Source: UBA995 sp035477115 (GTDB taxonomy: Bacteria > Bacillota > Sulfobacillia > UBA995). Taken from it: a stretch of 37,451 nucleotides of DNA. Both the position numbers and the translations under genes were made by a program. Within the stretch, counting starts at the first letter, position 1, and each line of letters begins with the position of its first letter. Below are positions 24,868 to 32,595 of this stretch, one piece after another. Location: positions 1-37,451 of the forward strand of contig DATIKW010000026.1 of assembly GCA_035477115.1 (NCBI GenBank), read 5' to 3'. The notes below the pieces were generated by a model. The model saw only the letters and a program-made list of their open reading frames with translations, ran no database searches and was not told the origin of the DNA.

Positions 24868-26490
24868 ATGAACAGCAGGGTCGCGCGGTTGATCTTGGTC
24901 GCCGCAGTGGTAGCGGCGGTGGCGCTGAGCGCGGGATGCCCGCGCCGGGCTGCGGAGGTGGAGGCGCCGCCGGCGGTCACGCCCGTCCGGGGAGATACGC
25001 TGGTGATCGGGGACGTGGCCCCGATGGTGCTCAACCCGATCCTGGCCACCGACGTCCCATCGGCCACGATCAACGGCCTGGTATTCAGCGGCCTGGTGCG
25101 CGCCAATGACCGGCTGGAGTTCGAACCGGAGCTTGCCGAGAGCTGGGAGATGTCCCCGGACGGCCTGGTATGGACCTTTCACTTGCGGGATGACGTGACC
25201 TGGCACGACGGCGCTCCCTTCACCGCGGACGATGTGGCCTTCACCCTCGAGCGGATCCGTGACCCCCACACCATCACGGTGCGGCGCGGCGACTACGAGC
25301 AGGTTGACCGCTGGGAAGTGGTGGACCCGCATACCTTCCGCGTGTACTTCAAAGAGCCGTTCGCTCCGGCTTTGCAGGCCTTCTCCATCGGCATCATCCC
25401 CAAGCACCTGCTGCAAGGGGTGGACATCAACACCGCCCCCTTCAACACCAACCCGGTGGGCACCGGCCGCTTCCGTTTCCGGGAGTGGGAGCCGGATGTG
25501 CACGTGATCCTCGACCGGAATGAAGATTACTTCGAGCAGGTGCCTTACCTCGACAGCATCGCCTTCCGGATCATCCCCGACGACACGGTACGCGTGGAAG
25601 AGTTGGCTGGCGGCGGCATCGACCTGATGGGCGTACCTTCCATCCACTATGCGCGGGTGAAGGGTGTGCCCCACGTGAAAGTGCACCGCTTCCCGTCCTT
25701 GCGCTTCGACTACTTCGGCTGGAACGAGCGCTTGCCGCTGTTCGATGACGACCGAGTGCGCAATGCCCTCGGCCTGGCCCTGGACCGGGAAGCCATCATT
25801 GAAGCCGCCTTCGAAGGGCTGGCCGTTCCCGCCACCGGTCCTTTCCCGCTCCCATCCTGGGCCATAAACCCGGCGGTGCAGCCGCTGGGTTACGACCCCG
25901 AGCGGGCCAAGACGCTGTTGGCCGAGGCGGGATGGAAGGACACCAACGGCGACGGCTGGCTCGACCGGGATGGCAAGACCTTCGAGTTCGAGTTCCTGGG
26001 CCGGGCAGGGGATCCGATCTCCAAGATGGTCATCGAACTGGCCATGGAGCGCTACAAAGAGGTCGGGGTGAAGATGAACCCGCTGTTCCTGGAGTGGGGC
26101 GATCTGGTGTCGCGGCTCGATCCGCCGCGGCGGGCTTTCGAGGCCTTCTTCCTCGGCTTCTCGGTCGGCGTGGATCCCGATGTACACATCTTCTACCATT
26201 CCACCCAGGCGGAGTGGGGGTTCAACGACACCAACTTCGTCGATGCCGAGGTGGACCGGCTGATCGACGAGGGCCGGCGCACGATGGACTTCGCGGCGCG
26301 CCAGCAGGTATATCATCAGCTCCACCTGCGACTGCACGACACCCAGCCGGTGACCTTCATGTTCTTCAGGGAGGCCATCCTCGGCGTCGATCAGCGGTTC
26401 CAGGGAGTGGTGCCTTCACCGATCGGCAGCCTCTGGAACGTCGAGCACTGGTGGGTGCCCGAGGCGCAGCAAAAGCATCCCGCCCCGTAA
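24868..26490 (+). CDS. Family 5 (peptide/nickel) ABC substrate-binding lipoprotein
   Basis: A 540-residue lipoprotein with lipobox LSAGC (Cys24) after a hydrophobic N-terminus. It has the family 5 core: FEPELAESWEMSPDGLVWTFHLRDDVTWHDGAPFTADDVAF is readable in parts (PELAESWE, WTFHLRDDVTWHDG, FTADDV), then VGTGRFRFREWEPD, RVRNALGLALDREAI and LLAEAGWKDTNGDGWLDRDG. Such proteins bind di- or oligopeptides, nickel or other solutes. The calcium-site-like DTNGDGWLD stretch is usual. Two permeases follow; the ATPases of this class are not adjacent. Confidence 0.92.
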   Translation: MNSRVARLILVAAVVAAVALSAGCPRRAAEVEAPPAVTPVRGDTLVIGDVAPMVLNPILATDVPSATINGLVFSGLVRANDRLEFEPELAESWEMSPDGLVWTFHLRDDVTWHDGAPFTADDVAFTLERIRDPHTITVRRGDYEQVDRWEVVDPHTFRVYFKEPFAPALQAFSIGIIPKHLLQGVDINTAPFNTNPVGTGRFRFREWEPDVHVILDRNEDYFEQVPYLDSIAFRIIPDDTVRVEELAGGGIDLMGVPSIHYARVKGVPHVKVHRFPSLRFDYFGWNERLPLFDDDRVRNALGLALDREAIIEAAFEGLAVPATGPFPLPSWAINPAVQPLGYDPERAKTLLAEAGWKDTNGDGWLDRDGKTFEFEFLGRAGDPISKMVIELAMERYKEVGVKMNPLFLEWGDLVSRLDPPRRAFEAFFLGFSVGVDPDVHIFYHSTQAEWGFNDTNFVDAEVDRLIDEGRRTMDFAARQQVYHQLHLRLHDTQPVTFMFFREAILGVDQRFQGVVPSPIGSLWNVEHWWVPEAQQKHPAP

Positions 26491-26600
26491 ACTGATGCGG
26501 CAAACATGACCTGAGCCTTCAGCCGGGTCCGGACCCGCGGCGGCCTCGAGCGCAGCGGGTCCGGCCGGTTGACGGCAGGCAATTCGGGGAGTTGATCGCC
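26491..26600. other. Intergenic gap with a 14-bp palindrome
   Basis: Between the binding protein and the first permease, CGGGTCCGGACCCG at 26524-26537 is a perfect palindrome and could form a short hairpin. No T-run and no promoter are seen. Partial transcript stop or stabilisation after a highly expressed binding-protein gene is common in such operons. Confidence 0.3.
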
Positions 26601-27575
26601 ATGCTGCGAGGATACATTGCCCGCCGCTTGATGGTCGTGGTGCCGATGCTGCTCCTCATCAGTTTCGCGACTTTCAGCATGATGCATCTGGCTCCGGGTG
26701 GGCTTTCCGCGGTGTTCATCGGCGCCCGGGTGCGGCTCGAGGAAGACCGCATAGCGATCATGCGCCATTACGGGCTGGATCAGCCGTTTCACATCCGCTA
26801 CTTCCGCTGGCTCGGCCGGGTACTGGAGGGAGACCTCGGACATTCCTTGCGTTTCCGGCGCCCGGCGCTGGACATGATCGTGGAACGCATCCCCGCCACC
26901 CTGCAGCTGACGATCCCATCCATCATCGTGAGCGTTGCCGTGGCCATACCGGTGGGAGTACTGTCCGCCCTTCGCCAGTATTCGGTGGCGGATAATCTGG
27001 CCACCGTGGGGGCCTTCCTGTTCGTGTCCACGCCTTCGTTCTTCCTCGGGATCGTCGCCATCCTCATCTTCAGCGTCGGGCTGGGGTGGCTGCCCATTTC
27101 CGGGATGAGTACCTTCGGACTGCGCGATCCAACGATGCTCACCCTGATCGTCGACCGCCTCCGCCATCTGGTGATCCCCGGAGGAATAGTCCTGGGACTC
27201 GGGTACACGGCCGGACTGCTGCGGTACGTCCGGGGCAGCATGCTGGAAGTGCTGCGGCAGGAGTACATTCGGACCGCCAGGGCGAAAGGCTTGAGCGAGC
27301 GGGTGGTCATCTACAAACACGCCCTGCGCAACTCCCTGTTGCCGGTGGTGACCATCCTGGGCATGTGGGTCCCCTACATCCTCGGGGGATCCATGATCGC
27401 CGAAGTGATCTCCGCCTGGCCGGGGATGGGCCGGCTGGCCGTGGATGCGGTATTCGGCCGCGACTACCCGCTGGTGATGGGGACGCTGCTGCTGGCGGCA
27501 TCGATGACCCTGGTGGGGAATCTCCTGGCCGATGTGTCGTACTCCTTGCTGGACCCGAGGATTCGCTATGAGTGA
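26601..27575 (+). CDS. Peptide/nickel-type ABC permease 1 (DppB-like)
   Basis: A 324-residue membrane protein with six expected passes. MLRGYIARRLMVVVPMLLLIS and MMHLAPG at the N-terminus, YGLDQPFHIRYFRWL, and the ATPase-contact EAA loop EYIRTARAKGLSERVVIYKHALRNSLLPV are diagnostic of DppB/OppB. ATG 26601 has GGGGAG nine bases away; TTG 26592 overlaps that site. It overlaps permease 2 by eight bases. Confidence 0.93.
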   Translation: MLRGYIARRLMVVVPMLLLISFATFSMMHLAPGGLSAVFIGARVRLEEDRIAIMRHYGLDQPFHIRYFRWLGRVLEGDLGHSLRFRRPALDMIVERIPATLQLTIPSIIVSVAVAIPVGVLSALRQYSVADNLATVGAFLFVSTPSFFLGIVAILIFSVGLGWLPISGMSTFGLRDPTMLTLIVDRLRHLVIPGGIVLGLGYTAGLLRYVRGSMLEVLRQEYIRTARAKGLSERVVIYKHALRNSLLPVVTILGMWVPYILGGSMIAEVISAWPGMGRLAVDAVFGRDYPLVMGTLLLAASMTLVGNLLADVSYSLLDPRIRYE

Positions 27576-28431
27576 GCGCCGGCGGTCCCTGATGTCCGGC
27601 GGGTCGTCGCAGTGGCGGCGGTTCGGCCGCAACCAGCGGGCGGTCGCCGGCGGGCTGCTGGTGCTGGCCTTCATACTTGCCGCCCTCCTGGCTCCCTGGC
27701 TAACGCCGCACGATCCGATACGCTCCAACATCCCCCGGCGGCTCGAGTCCCCGAGCCGGGACCACCTCATGGGCACCGATTCGCTGGGCAGAGATATGTT
27801 CGCCCGCATCCTGCAGGGCGGTCGCATTTCCCTCATGATCGGGCTGTTGGCGGTGGCGGTGGCGCTGGGCATAGGGGTCGGCCTCGGTGCCCTGGCGGGG
27901 TACTATGGCAAGTTGCTGGACAGCGCGATCATGCGGTTCGTGGACTTGCTGCTCGCTTTCCCCACCCTGTATCTGTACATAACCCTCGTAGCCCTGGTTG
28001 GCCCCAACATCGGCGTGCTGATCTTGATCATGGGCGGGCTGGGTTGGACGGGGATGGCGCGCATCGTGCGCGCCGAGTTCCTGAAACTCCGCACCCAGGA
28101 CTACGTCGAGGCGGCCCGGGCCCTGGGGTCGGGCGACAACCGGATCATCTTCCGGCACATCCTCCCCAACGCCATGGCCCCGGTGATCGTGGCCACCACC
28201 CTCGGCATCCCCGGCATGATCCTGGGGGAGAGCGCGCTGAGCTTTCTGGGTCTCGGCGTGCTGCCGCCGCAGATGAGCTGGGGCAGCCTGGTCAACGACG
28301 GGATGCCATTCTTCCGGACCGCATGGTGGCTGCCCATATTCCCGGGTCTGGCCATCTTCCTGTGCGTCCTGAGCTTCAACTTCCTGGGCGATGGGCTGCG
28401 CGACGCCTTGGACCCCCGGCTGAAATCCTGA
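27568..28431 (+). CDS. Peptide/nickel-type ABC permease 2 (DppC-like)
   Basis: A 287-residue membrane protein. NQRAVAGGLLVLAFILAALLAPWLTPHDP is the typical start of DppC/OppC, followed by GTDSLGRDMFARILQGGRISL, the EAA loop DYVEAARALGSGDNRIIFRHILPNAMAPV and LGLGVLPPQMSWGSLV. It pairs with permease 1. No DppD/DppF ATPase gene follows; the next gene is rny, so the ATPases must come from another locus or the transporter shares them. Confidence 0.93.
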   Translation: MSERRRSLMSGGSSQWRRFGRNQRAVAGGLLVLAFILAALLAPWLTPHDPIRSNIPRRLESPSRDHLMGTDSLGRDMFARILQGGRISLMIGLLAVAVALGIGVGLGALAGYYGKLLDSAIMRFVDLLLAFPTLYLYITLVALVGPNIGVLILIMGGLGWTGMARIVRAEFLKLRTQDYVEAARALGSGDNRIIFRHILPNAMAPVIVATTLGIPGMILGESALSFLGLGVLPPQMSWGSLVNDGMPFFRTAWWLPIFPGLAIFLCVLSFNFLGDGLRDALDPRLKS

Positions 28432-28459
28432 CCGGGACCTTCGCCCGGGCCGACCATCC

Positions 28460-28488
28460 TTGACGGCCGTTCGCCTGCGTTATAGAAT
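28460..28488 (+). promoter_or_regulatory. Promoter P1 upstream of rny
   Basis: TTGACG (28460-28465), 17-base spacer, TAGAAT (28483-28488): five of six matches in each hexamer to the sigma-A consensus. Predicted start near 28495. It lies just after the transport operon and restarts transcription for the housekeeping block. Confidence 0.7.
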
Positions 28489-28513
28489 ACACACAGGACA
28501 GGCTGGTACCGGG

Positions 28514-28541
28514 TTGACTACGACCTGGATTGATATATATT
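28514..28541 (+). promoter_or_regulatory. Promoter P2 upstream of rny
   Basis: TTGACT (28514-28519), 16-base spacer, TATATT (28536-28541). The -10 lies between the arms of an inverted repeat, GACCTG (28522-28527) and CAGGTC (28545-28550), which could be an operator. Predicted start near 28548. Confidence 0.65.
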
Positions 28542-28608
28542 GTACAGGTCAGTCGGGCGTGATCTGGCGACTGGCGACAAGGCTGGTCGTTTGCGGTTGA
28601 GGTCGTAG
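28518..28608 (+). promoter_or_regulatory. rny leader with competing pairings (candidate attenuator)
   Basis: In the P1 transcript CTACGACCT (28518-28526) can pair perfectly with AGGTCGTAG (28600-28608), while GACCTG within the same arm can instead pair with CAGGTC (28545-28550). The two pairings exclude each other. A terminator-like hairpin follows at 28620. No known riboswitch or T-box motif was recognised. Confidence 0.4.
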
Positions 28609-28619
28609 GTGCCAGGGGT

Positions 28620-28650
28620 AGGGCCGAGTCCGTTCGGCCCTTTATGTTTT
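28620..28650 (+). terminator. Terminator-like hairpin in the rny leader
   Basis: AGGGCCGA (28620-28627) pairs with TCGGCCCT (28634-28641) around a 6-base loop, followed by TTTATGTTTT. It lies after both promoters and 35 bases before the rny start, so rny needs read-through, or the segment is a separate short RNA of about 100-155 bases. Confidence 0.65.
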
Positions 28651-28684
28651 GTCAGTTCTTGCCAGGATGCGGAGGCGGGTTACC

Positions 28685-30217
28685 GTGCCGAATATCGGAG
28701 GCATGCTCTTGACCGCCGGGCTCGGCTTGATTGGCGGATACCTGATTCGCCGGTTCATGGCCGAGGCTCGTCTGGGGTCGGCGGAACGGGCTGCCCGGGA
28801 CATCGTGGATCGGGCGAGGAACGAGGCTGAAGGCAAGCGACGCGAGGCCGTGCTGGAGGCCAAGGAAGCGGTGCAACGATTGCGGGACGACTTCGAACGC
28901 TCGTCTCGGGAGCATCGCGCGGAGCAGCAGCGCCAAGAGCGCAGACTCGTGCAGAAGGAAGAGACCTTGGACCGCAAAGGGGAGAACCTGGAGCGGCGGG
29001 ATGAGAACTTGCACCGCAAGGAACAGGAGATGGAGCAACTCGAGGAGCGGCTCGAGGAATTGCAGGGCAAGCGCATCGCCGAGCTGGAGCGAGTGGCGGC
29101 GTTGTCGACGCAGGAGGCACGCGATCTGCTCTTGAAGGTGGCCGAGGAGGACCTCCGGCAGGACCTCGCCCGGATGATCCGCGACCGGGAGGAAGAAGCT
29201 CGCAAAGAGGCGGACCGGCGGGCGCGGGAAGTCATAGCTCTGGCGATCCAGCGCTGTGCAGCCGACCAGGTGGCGGAAGTGTCGGTTTCGGTGGTCGCCT
29301 TGCCCAGTGACGAGATGAAGGGACGGATCATCGGTCGCGAGGGACGTAACATCCGTACGCTGGAGAGCCTGACGGGGATGGACCTGATCATCGACGACAC
29401 GCCGGAAGCCGTCGTGGTGTCCGGGTTCGACCCGATCCGGCGAGAAGTAGCGCGCCTGGCGCTGGAGAGACTGGTGGCTGATGGGCGCATCCACCCCGCC
29501 CGAATCGAGGAGATGGTCGAGAAGGCTCAGAAGGAAGTCGACGACCGGATCCGCCAGGCAGGCGAGCAGGCTGCTCTGACCACGGGGATCCACGGGCTGC
29601 ACCCCGAGTTGATCAAGCTGCTGGGACGCCTGGCTTTTCGCACGAGCTACGGCCAGAATGTGCTCAACCATTCCCTGGAAGTGGCTTACCTGGCGGGGAT
29701 CATGGCAGCCGAGCTGGGAGCCGATGTCGCGGCCGCCCGGCGGGCCGGCTTGATTCACGACATCGGCAAGGCCGCCGACCATGAGGTGGAGGGCACCCAC
29801 ACGGCAATTGGGGTGGAGTTGGCTCGGAAGTACCGCGAGACAGCCCCGGTCCTTCACGCGATGGCCGCTCATCACGGCGAGGTGGAGGCCGATAGCGTGG
29901 AGGCGGTACTGGTGGCGGCGGCGGATGCGCTGTCCGCGGCTAGGCCGGGAGCCCGGCGTGAGACGCTCGAGGCGTACGTAAAGCGCTTGACCAAGCTGGA
30001 GGAATTGGCCGATTCCTTCGAAGGGGTGGAGAAGGCCTACGCCATCCAGGCCGGGCGGGAGATTCGCATCATCGTGAAGCCGGAGAAGGTCGATGACCTT
30101 GCTGCGGCCAAGCTTGCGCGGGACGTGGTCAAACGAATTGAGGCTGAACTCGAGTATCCCGGCCAGGTGAAGGTGACGGTACTCAGGGAAACGCGGGCGG
30201 TGGAATATGCCAAGTAG
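28685..30217 (+). CDS. rny: Ribonuclease Y
   Basis: A 510-residue membrane-anchored endoribonuclease that starts mRNA decay in Bacillota. Order: N-terminal membrane segment (about residues 3-20, IGGMLLTAGLGLIGGYLI), long charged coiled coil (about 25-190), KH domain with the RNA loop GRIIGREGRN (about 214-223), and HD domain with metal-binding LIHDIGKAADHE (His358-Asp359) and HHGEVE. The start is GTG 28685 with GGAGG nine bases upstream; ATG 28667 and TTG 28649 are in frame but TTG 28649 is in the terminator tail and neither has a good site. It is normally next to recA or cinA-recA; here the accessory block intervenes. Confidence 0.95.
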   Translation: MPNIGGMLLTAGLGLIGGYLIRRFMAEARLGSAERAARDIVDRARNEAEGKRREAVLEAKEAVQRLRDDFERSSREHRAEQQRQERRLVQKEETLDRKGENLERRDENLHRKEQEMEQLEERLEELQGKRIAELERVAALSTQEARDLLLKVAEEDLRQDLARMIRDREEEARKEADRRAREVIALAIQRCAADQVAEVSVSVVALPSDEMKGRIIGREGRNIRTLESLTGMDLIIDDTPEAVVVSGFDPIRREVARLALERLVADGRIHPARIEEMVEKAQKEVDDRIRQAGEQAALTTGIHGLHPELIKLLGRLAFRTSYGQNVLNHSLEVAYLAGIMAAELGADVAAARRAGLIHDIGKAADHEVEGTHTAIGVELARKYRETAPVLHAMAAHHGEVEADSVEAVLVAAADALSAARPGARRETLEAYVKRLTKLEELADSFEGVEKAYAIQAGREIRIIVKPEKVDDLAAAKLARDVVKRIEAELEYPGQVKVTVLRETRAVEYAK

Positions 30218-30227
30218 ACTCTCTGGC

Positions 30228-30250
30228 GGGGCGGGTTCCGAACCCGCCCC
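30228..30250. repeat. REP-like hairpin repeat, copy 2
   Basis: Same 10-bp stem as at 22648-22670, differing only in the 3-base loop (CCG instead of TCG). It lies 10 bases after the rny stop. No T-run follows. Confidence 0.7.
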
Positions 30251-30261
30251 GGTGATGACCG

Positions 30262-30290
30262 AGGACATGACCACATTTTCGCAATATGAT
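30262..30290 (+). promoter_or_regulatory. Possible promoter between rny and the next gene
   Basis: AGGACA (30262-30267), 17-base spacer, TATGAT (30285-30290). Four of six and five of six matches to sigma-A consensus. It would drive the unknown protein, ymdB and PHP genes independently of rny. Confidence 0.4.
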
Positions 30291-30364
30291 AGTGGCTGCG
30301 GTTTTGCAGGATTCACTCCGGGATCGTGGAATCACACCGGCATGTCGTCGCAGGTGGTGAGGAG

Positions 30365-30883
30365 ATGAGCCGGTTGGCCGACCGCATAGCGCAGCCGCAT
30401 AGCGGCGTGAGCCTGCTCATCTCTCTCCTCATCCGCTATCCCGAGGTTGCCAGCGTCACCTATTGTCCCGATCCGGCCAACTTGAAGCTGACCTTCCTCC
30501 TCAAGCGCCCGCTCAGCCTCCGTCGCTTTCGAGCGCTGAAAGACCGGGTTGTGCGGAGCCTTGATGTCTATGATCGCCTGGAAGGCGGTCCGCCCTGTCA
30601 CGTGAGCTTGCGGGCGAGCACTCACGGGCGGGTTAGCGTCCTCGAGGTACGCCACGACCTGGCGAGAACCGCCCGGGAAGGACTATCGCTGATCGTGGAA
30701 CTGGTCCGAGCGGAGTTGGGCGGCTTCTTGGCCGTGGATTCGGACTCGTTCCCCTTGGAAGAGGACCTTGCGACCCAGGAAGCGGCCATCGAAGAGATGC
30801 TGGACAGCCTCAGGGAATCGGGCACCGGTCGTGACCTCATCGCCTTCCGCGAGGAGGGACGAGTCCTGGTCTTCAACCGGTAG
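30365..30883 (+). CDS. Unknown cytoplasmic protein between rny and ymdB
   Basis: A 172-residue protein without a recognised family. No membrane segment or signal. It has an amphipathic N-terminal half with SLLISLLIRYPEVASVTYCPD, then LKLTFLLKRPLSLRRFRALKDRVVRSLDVYDRLE, and an acidic C-terminal part (FPLEEDLATQEAAIEEMLDSL) ending RDLIAFREEGRVLVFNR. ATG 30365 is preceded by GGTGGTGAGGAG; GTG 30326 is further upstream without such a site. Placement between rny and ymdB hints at an RNA-related or developmental role, by context only. Confidence 0.72.
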   Translation: MSRLADRIAQPHSGVSLLISLLIRYPEVASVTYCPDPANLKLTFLLKRPLSLRRFRALKDRVVRSLDVYDRLEGGPPCHVSLRASTHGRVSVLEVRHDLARTAREGLSLIVELVRAELGGFLAVDSDSFPLEEDLATQEAAIEEMLDSLRESGTGRDLIAFREEGRVLVFNR

Positions 30884-30897
30884 GGGGCCTACACCCA

Positions 30898-31680
30898 TTG
30901 CGAATCCTGTTGATCGGCGACATCGTTGGGCGGCCTGGCCGCAGGGTCGCCCGACAACTCCTCTCGAAACTCAGGAAACAGCATCGACTGGACCTGGTGG
31001 TGGCGAACGCCGAGAATGCCGCAGGCGGGTTTGGCATCACCCCTCCCGTAGGCGAAGAACTGCTCGCTTCCGGGATTGACATCCTGACCATGGGCAATCA
31101 CGCCTGGGGTAAGAAAGAGAGCTACGACTACCTTGATGCTGAGCCCCGCGTGCTGCGCCCGGCCAACTATCCGGCGGGCGTGCCGGGCCGGGGAGCGGCC
31201 GTCGTGCGGACCGCGACCGGGGGGCTGGCGGGCGTAATGAACCTGGGCGGCAGGGTGTTCTTCAGTACTGACCTCGAATGCCCGTTCCGGACCGGTCGAC
31301 GCGAAGCGATGCTGCTGCGAGAGCGAACTCCCGTGATCATAGTCGACTTCCATGCTGAAGCCACTTCCGAGAAGGTCGCCCTCGGCTATCACCTGGACGG
31401 ACAGGTCAGCGTGGTCGCGGGCACCCACACCCACGTCCAGACGGCGGACGAGCGCATCCTGCCGGGAGGCACGGCGTGCATCTCGGATCTTGGCATGACC
31501 GGGCCGGTCGACGGGATCATCGGCATCCGCAAGGAACTGGCCCTCGAACGCTTTCTCACCCAACTCCCGGTCCGCTTTGAGGTGGCGCAAGGGCCTTGTG
31601 CCCTGTGCGGGCTGGTGGTCGAGGTCGACGACCAGGACGGTCGAGCCCGCGAAGTCTATCGTATCCAGGAGCACGGCTGA
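30898..31680 (+). CDS. ymdB: YmdB-type metallophosphoesterase (2',3'-cNMP phosphodiesterase)
   Basis: A 260-residue protein of the TIGR00282/YmdB family. Metal and substrate motifs are all present: LLIGDIVGRPGRR, ANAENAAGGFGI, TMGNHAWGKKE, VDFHAEATSEK and the C-terminal GTHTHVQTADERILPGGTACISDLGMTGP. In Bacillus the homologue hydrolyses cyclic nucleotides and affects biofilm and motility decisions. The start is TTG 30898 after TAGGGGG; it begins 14 bases after the preceding stop. Adjacency to rny is conserved in the phylum; the usual next gene spoVS is absent here. Confidence 0.93.
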   Translation: MRILLIGDIVGRPGRRVARQLLSKLRKQHRLDLVVANAENAAGGFGITPPVGEELLASGIDILTMGNHAWGKKESYDYLDAEPRVLRPANYPAGVPGRGAAVVRTATGGLAGVMNLGGRVFFSTDLECPFRTGRREAMLLRERTPVIIVDFHAEATSEKVALGYHLDGQVSVVAGTHTHVQTADERILPGGTACISDLGMTGPVDGIIGIRKELALERFLTQLPVRFEVAQGPCALCGLVVEVDDQDGRAREVYRIQEHG

Positions 31681-31703
31681 GCGCGTCCACGGGAGGCGAG
31701 CGG

Positions 31704-32525
31704 ATGGCCGGTCGCGCCGACCTGCATGTCCATACCACCGCCTCTGATGGGATCGCCTCGCCCGCCGAAGCAGTGCGCCTGGCCCTCGACTGCGGCCTTG
31801 TCGCCCTCGGTATCGCCGACCACGACACCACAGCCGGAGTGGCCCCCGCCGCCCTCGCCGCCCGGGGCACCGGTCTCGAGGTCATACCCGGGGTGGAGAT
31901 CAACACCGACCACGCCGCGGGCGAAGTCCACATCCTGGGCTACTTCTACCGCCTGCAAGATCCCCAATTGGAGCGTCAACTCTCGCGATTGCGCGAGCGC
32001 CGACTCGTCCGGATGGAGACCATGGTGGGACGGCTGCAAGCCCTCGGCTTGCAGGTCACGCGAGAGCGAGTGCTCGCCATCGCAGGCAGCGCAGCGTTGG
32101 GGCGGCCGCATGTGGCCAGGGCGCTGGTGGAGAGCGGATACGTCAGGGACGAACGGGAAGCTTTTGACAAGTACTTGTCCCGGGGTCGCCCGGGTTATGT
32201 TGAACGGGCCCGCTTCTCTCCAGCGGAAGCGGTGGCGCTGATCCGGGAAGCGGGGGGAGTTCCCGTCCTCGCCCATCCCGGCGGCCGGGGCCATGCCCTG
32301 GTCGTCGAATTGATGGCCGAGGACTTACAGGGGATCGAGGTGTACCATCCCGACCATGGTCCGGAGGCGATCGTCGAACTGCTGCGGCTGGCGGCCGACT
32401 ACGATCTCGTGGTGACCGGTGGGTCCGACTTTCACGCACGGGGGGCCGCCTGCGGGTCGGCCATCGGCGAAGTGACCGTCCCGGGCGAGGTCGTGGCTGC
32501 GCTCCGGCGCCGTCTCCCACCCTGA
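31704..32525 (+). CDS. PHP-domain phosphoesterase (nucleoside 3',5'-bisphosphate/RNase AM-like)
   Basis: A 273-residue PHP protein. DLHVHTTASDG, ALGIADHDTTAG, VIPGVEINTD, HILGYFY, GRPHVARAL, VLAHPGGRG and TGGSDFHARG provide the metal-binding His and Asp residues. The family hydrolyses 3',5'-bisphosphonucleosides such as pAp and trims RNA 5' ends in related enzymes. The start ATG 31704 has GGGAGG eight bases upstream. Position after rny and ymdB fits an RNA or nucleotide turnover cluster. Confidence 0.9.
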   Translation: MAGRADLHVHTTASDGIASPAEAVRLALDCGLVALGIADHDTTAGVAPAALAARGTGLEVIPGVEINTDHAAGEVHILGYFYRLQDPQLERQLSRLRERRLVRMETMVGRLQALGLQVTRERVLAIAGSAALGRPHVARALVESGYVRDEREAFDKYLSRGRPGYVERARFSPAEAVALIREAGGVPVLAHPGGRGHALVVELMAEDLQGIEVYHPDHGPEAIVELLRLAADYDLVVTGGSDFHARGAACGSAIGEVTVPGEVVAALRRRLPP

Positions 32526-32542
32526 CCGTCGCCGGCAACCCG

Positions 32543-32573
32543 GCATACTCCGGAGCGTTGCCAGGTATGATTC
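32543..32573 (+). promoter_or_regulatory. Possible forespore (sigma-F-like) promoter
   Basis: GCATA (32543-32547), 16 bases, then GGTATGATT (32564-32572). The -35 fits the sigma-F pattern and the -10 region fits at most positions. TATGAT alone also resembles a sigma-A -10. Weak prediction; it lies just before the GGAGGAGGTG of the next gene. Confidence 0.3.
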
Positions 32574-32595
32574 ACCCTCAGGAGGAGGTGCCGCC

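Noticed and set aside
24841..27872. Long minus-strand frames of nearly 500 codons opposite the peptide importer
   Set aside because: Both are shadows of the lipoprotein and permease genes, with low-complexity composition and no recognisable domain.
28500..28650. T-box, SAM, c-di-GMP, glycine or SRP RNA in the rny leader
   Set aside because: None of their conserved core sequences were found; left as an uncharacterised leader.
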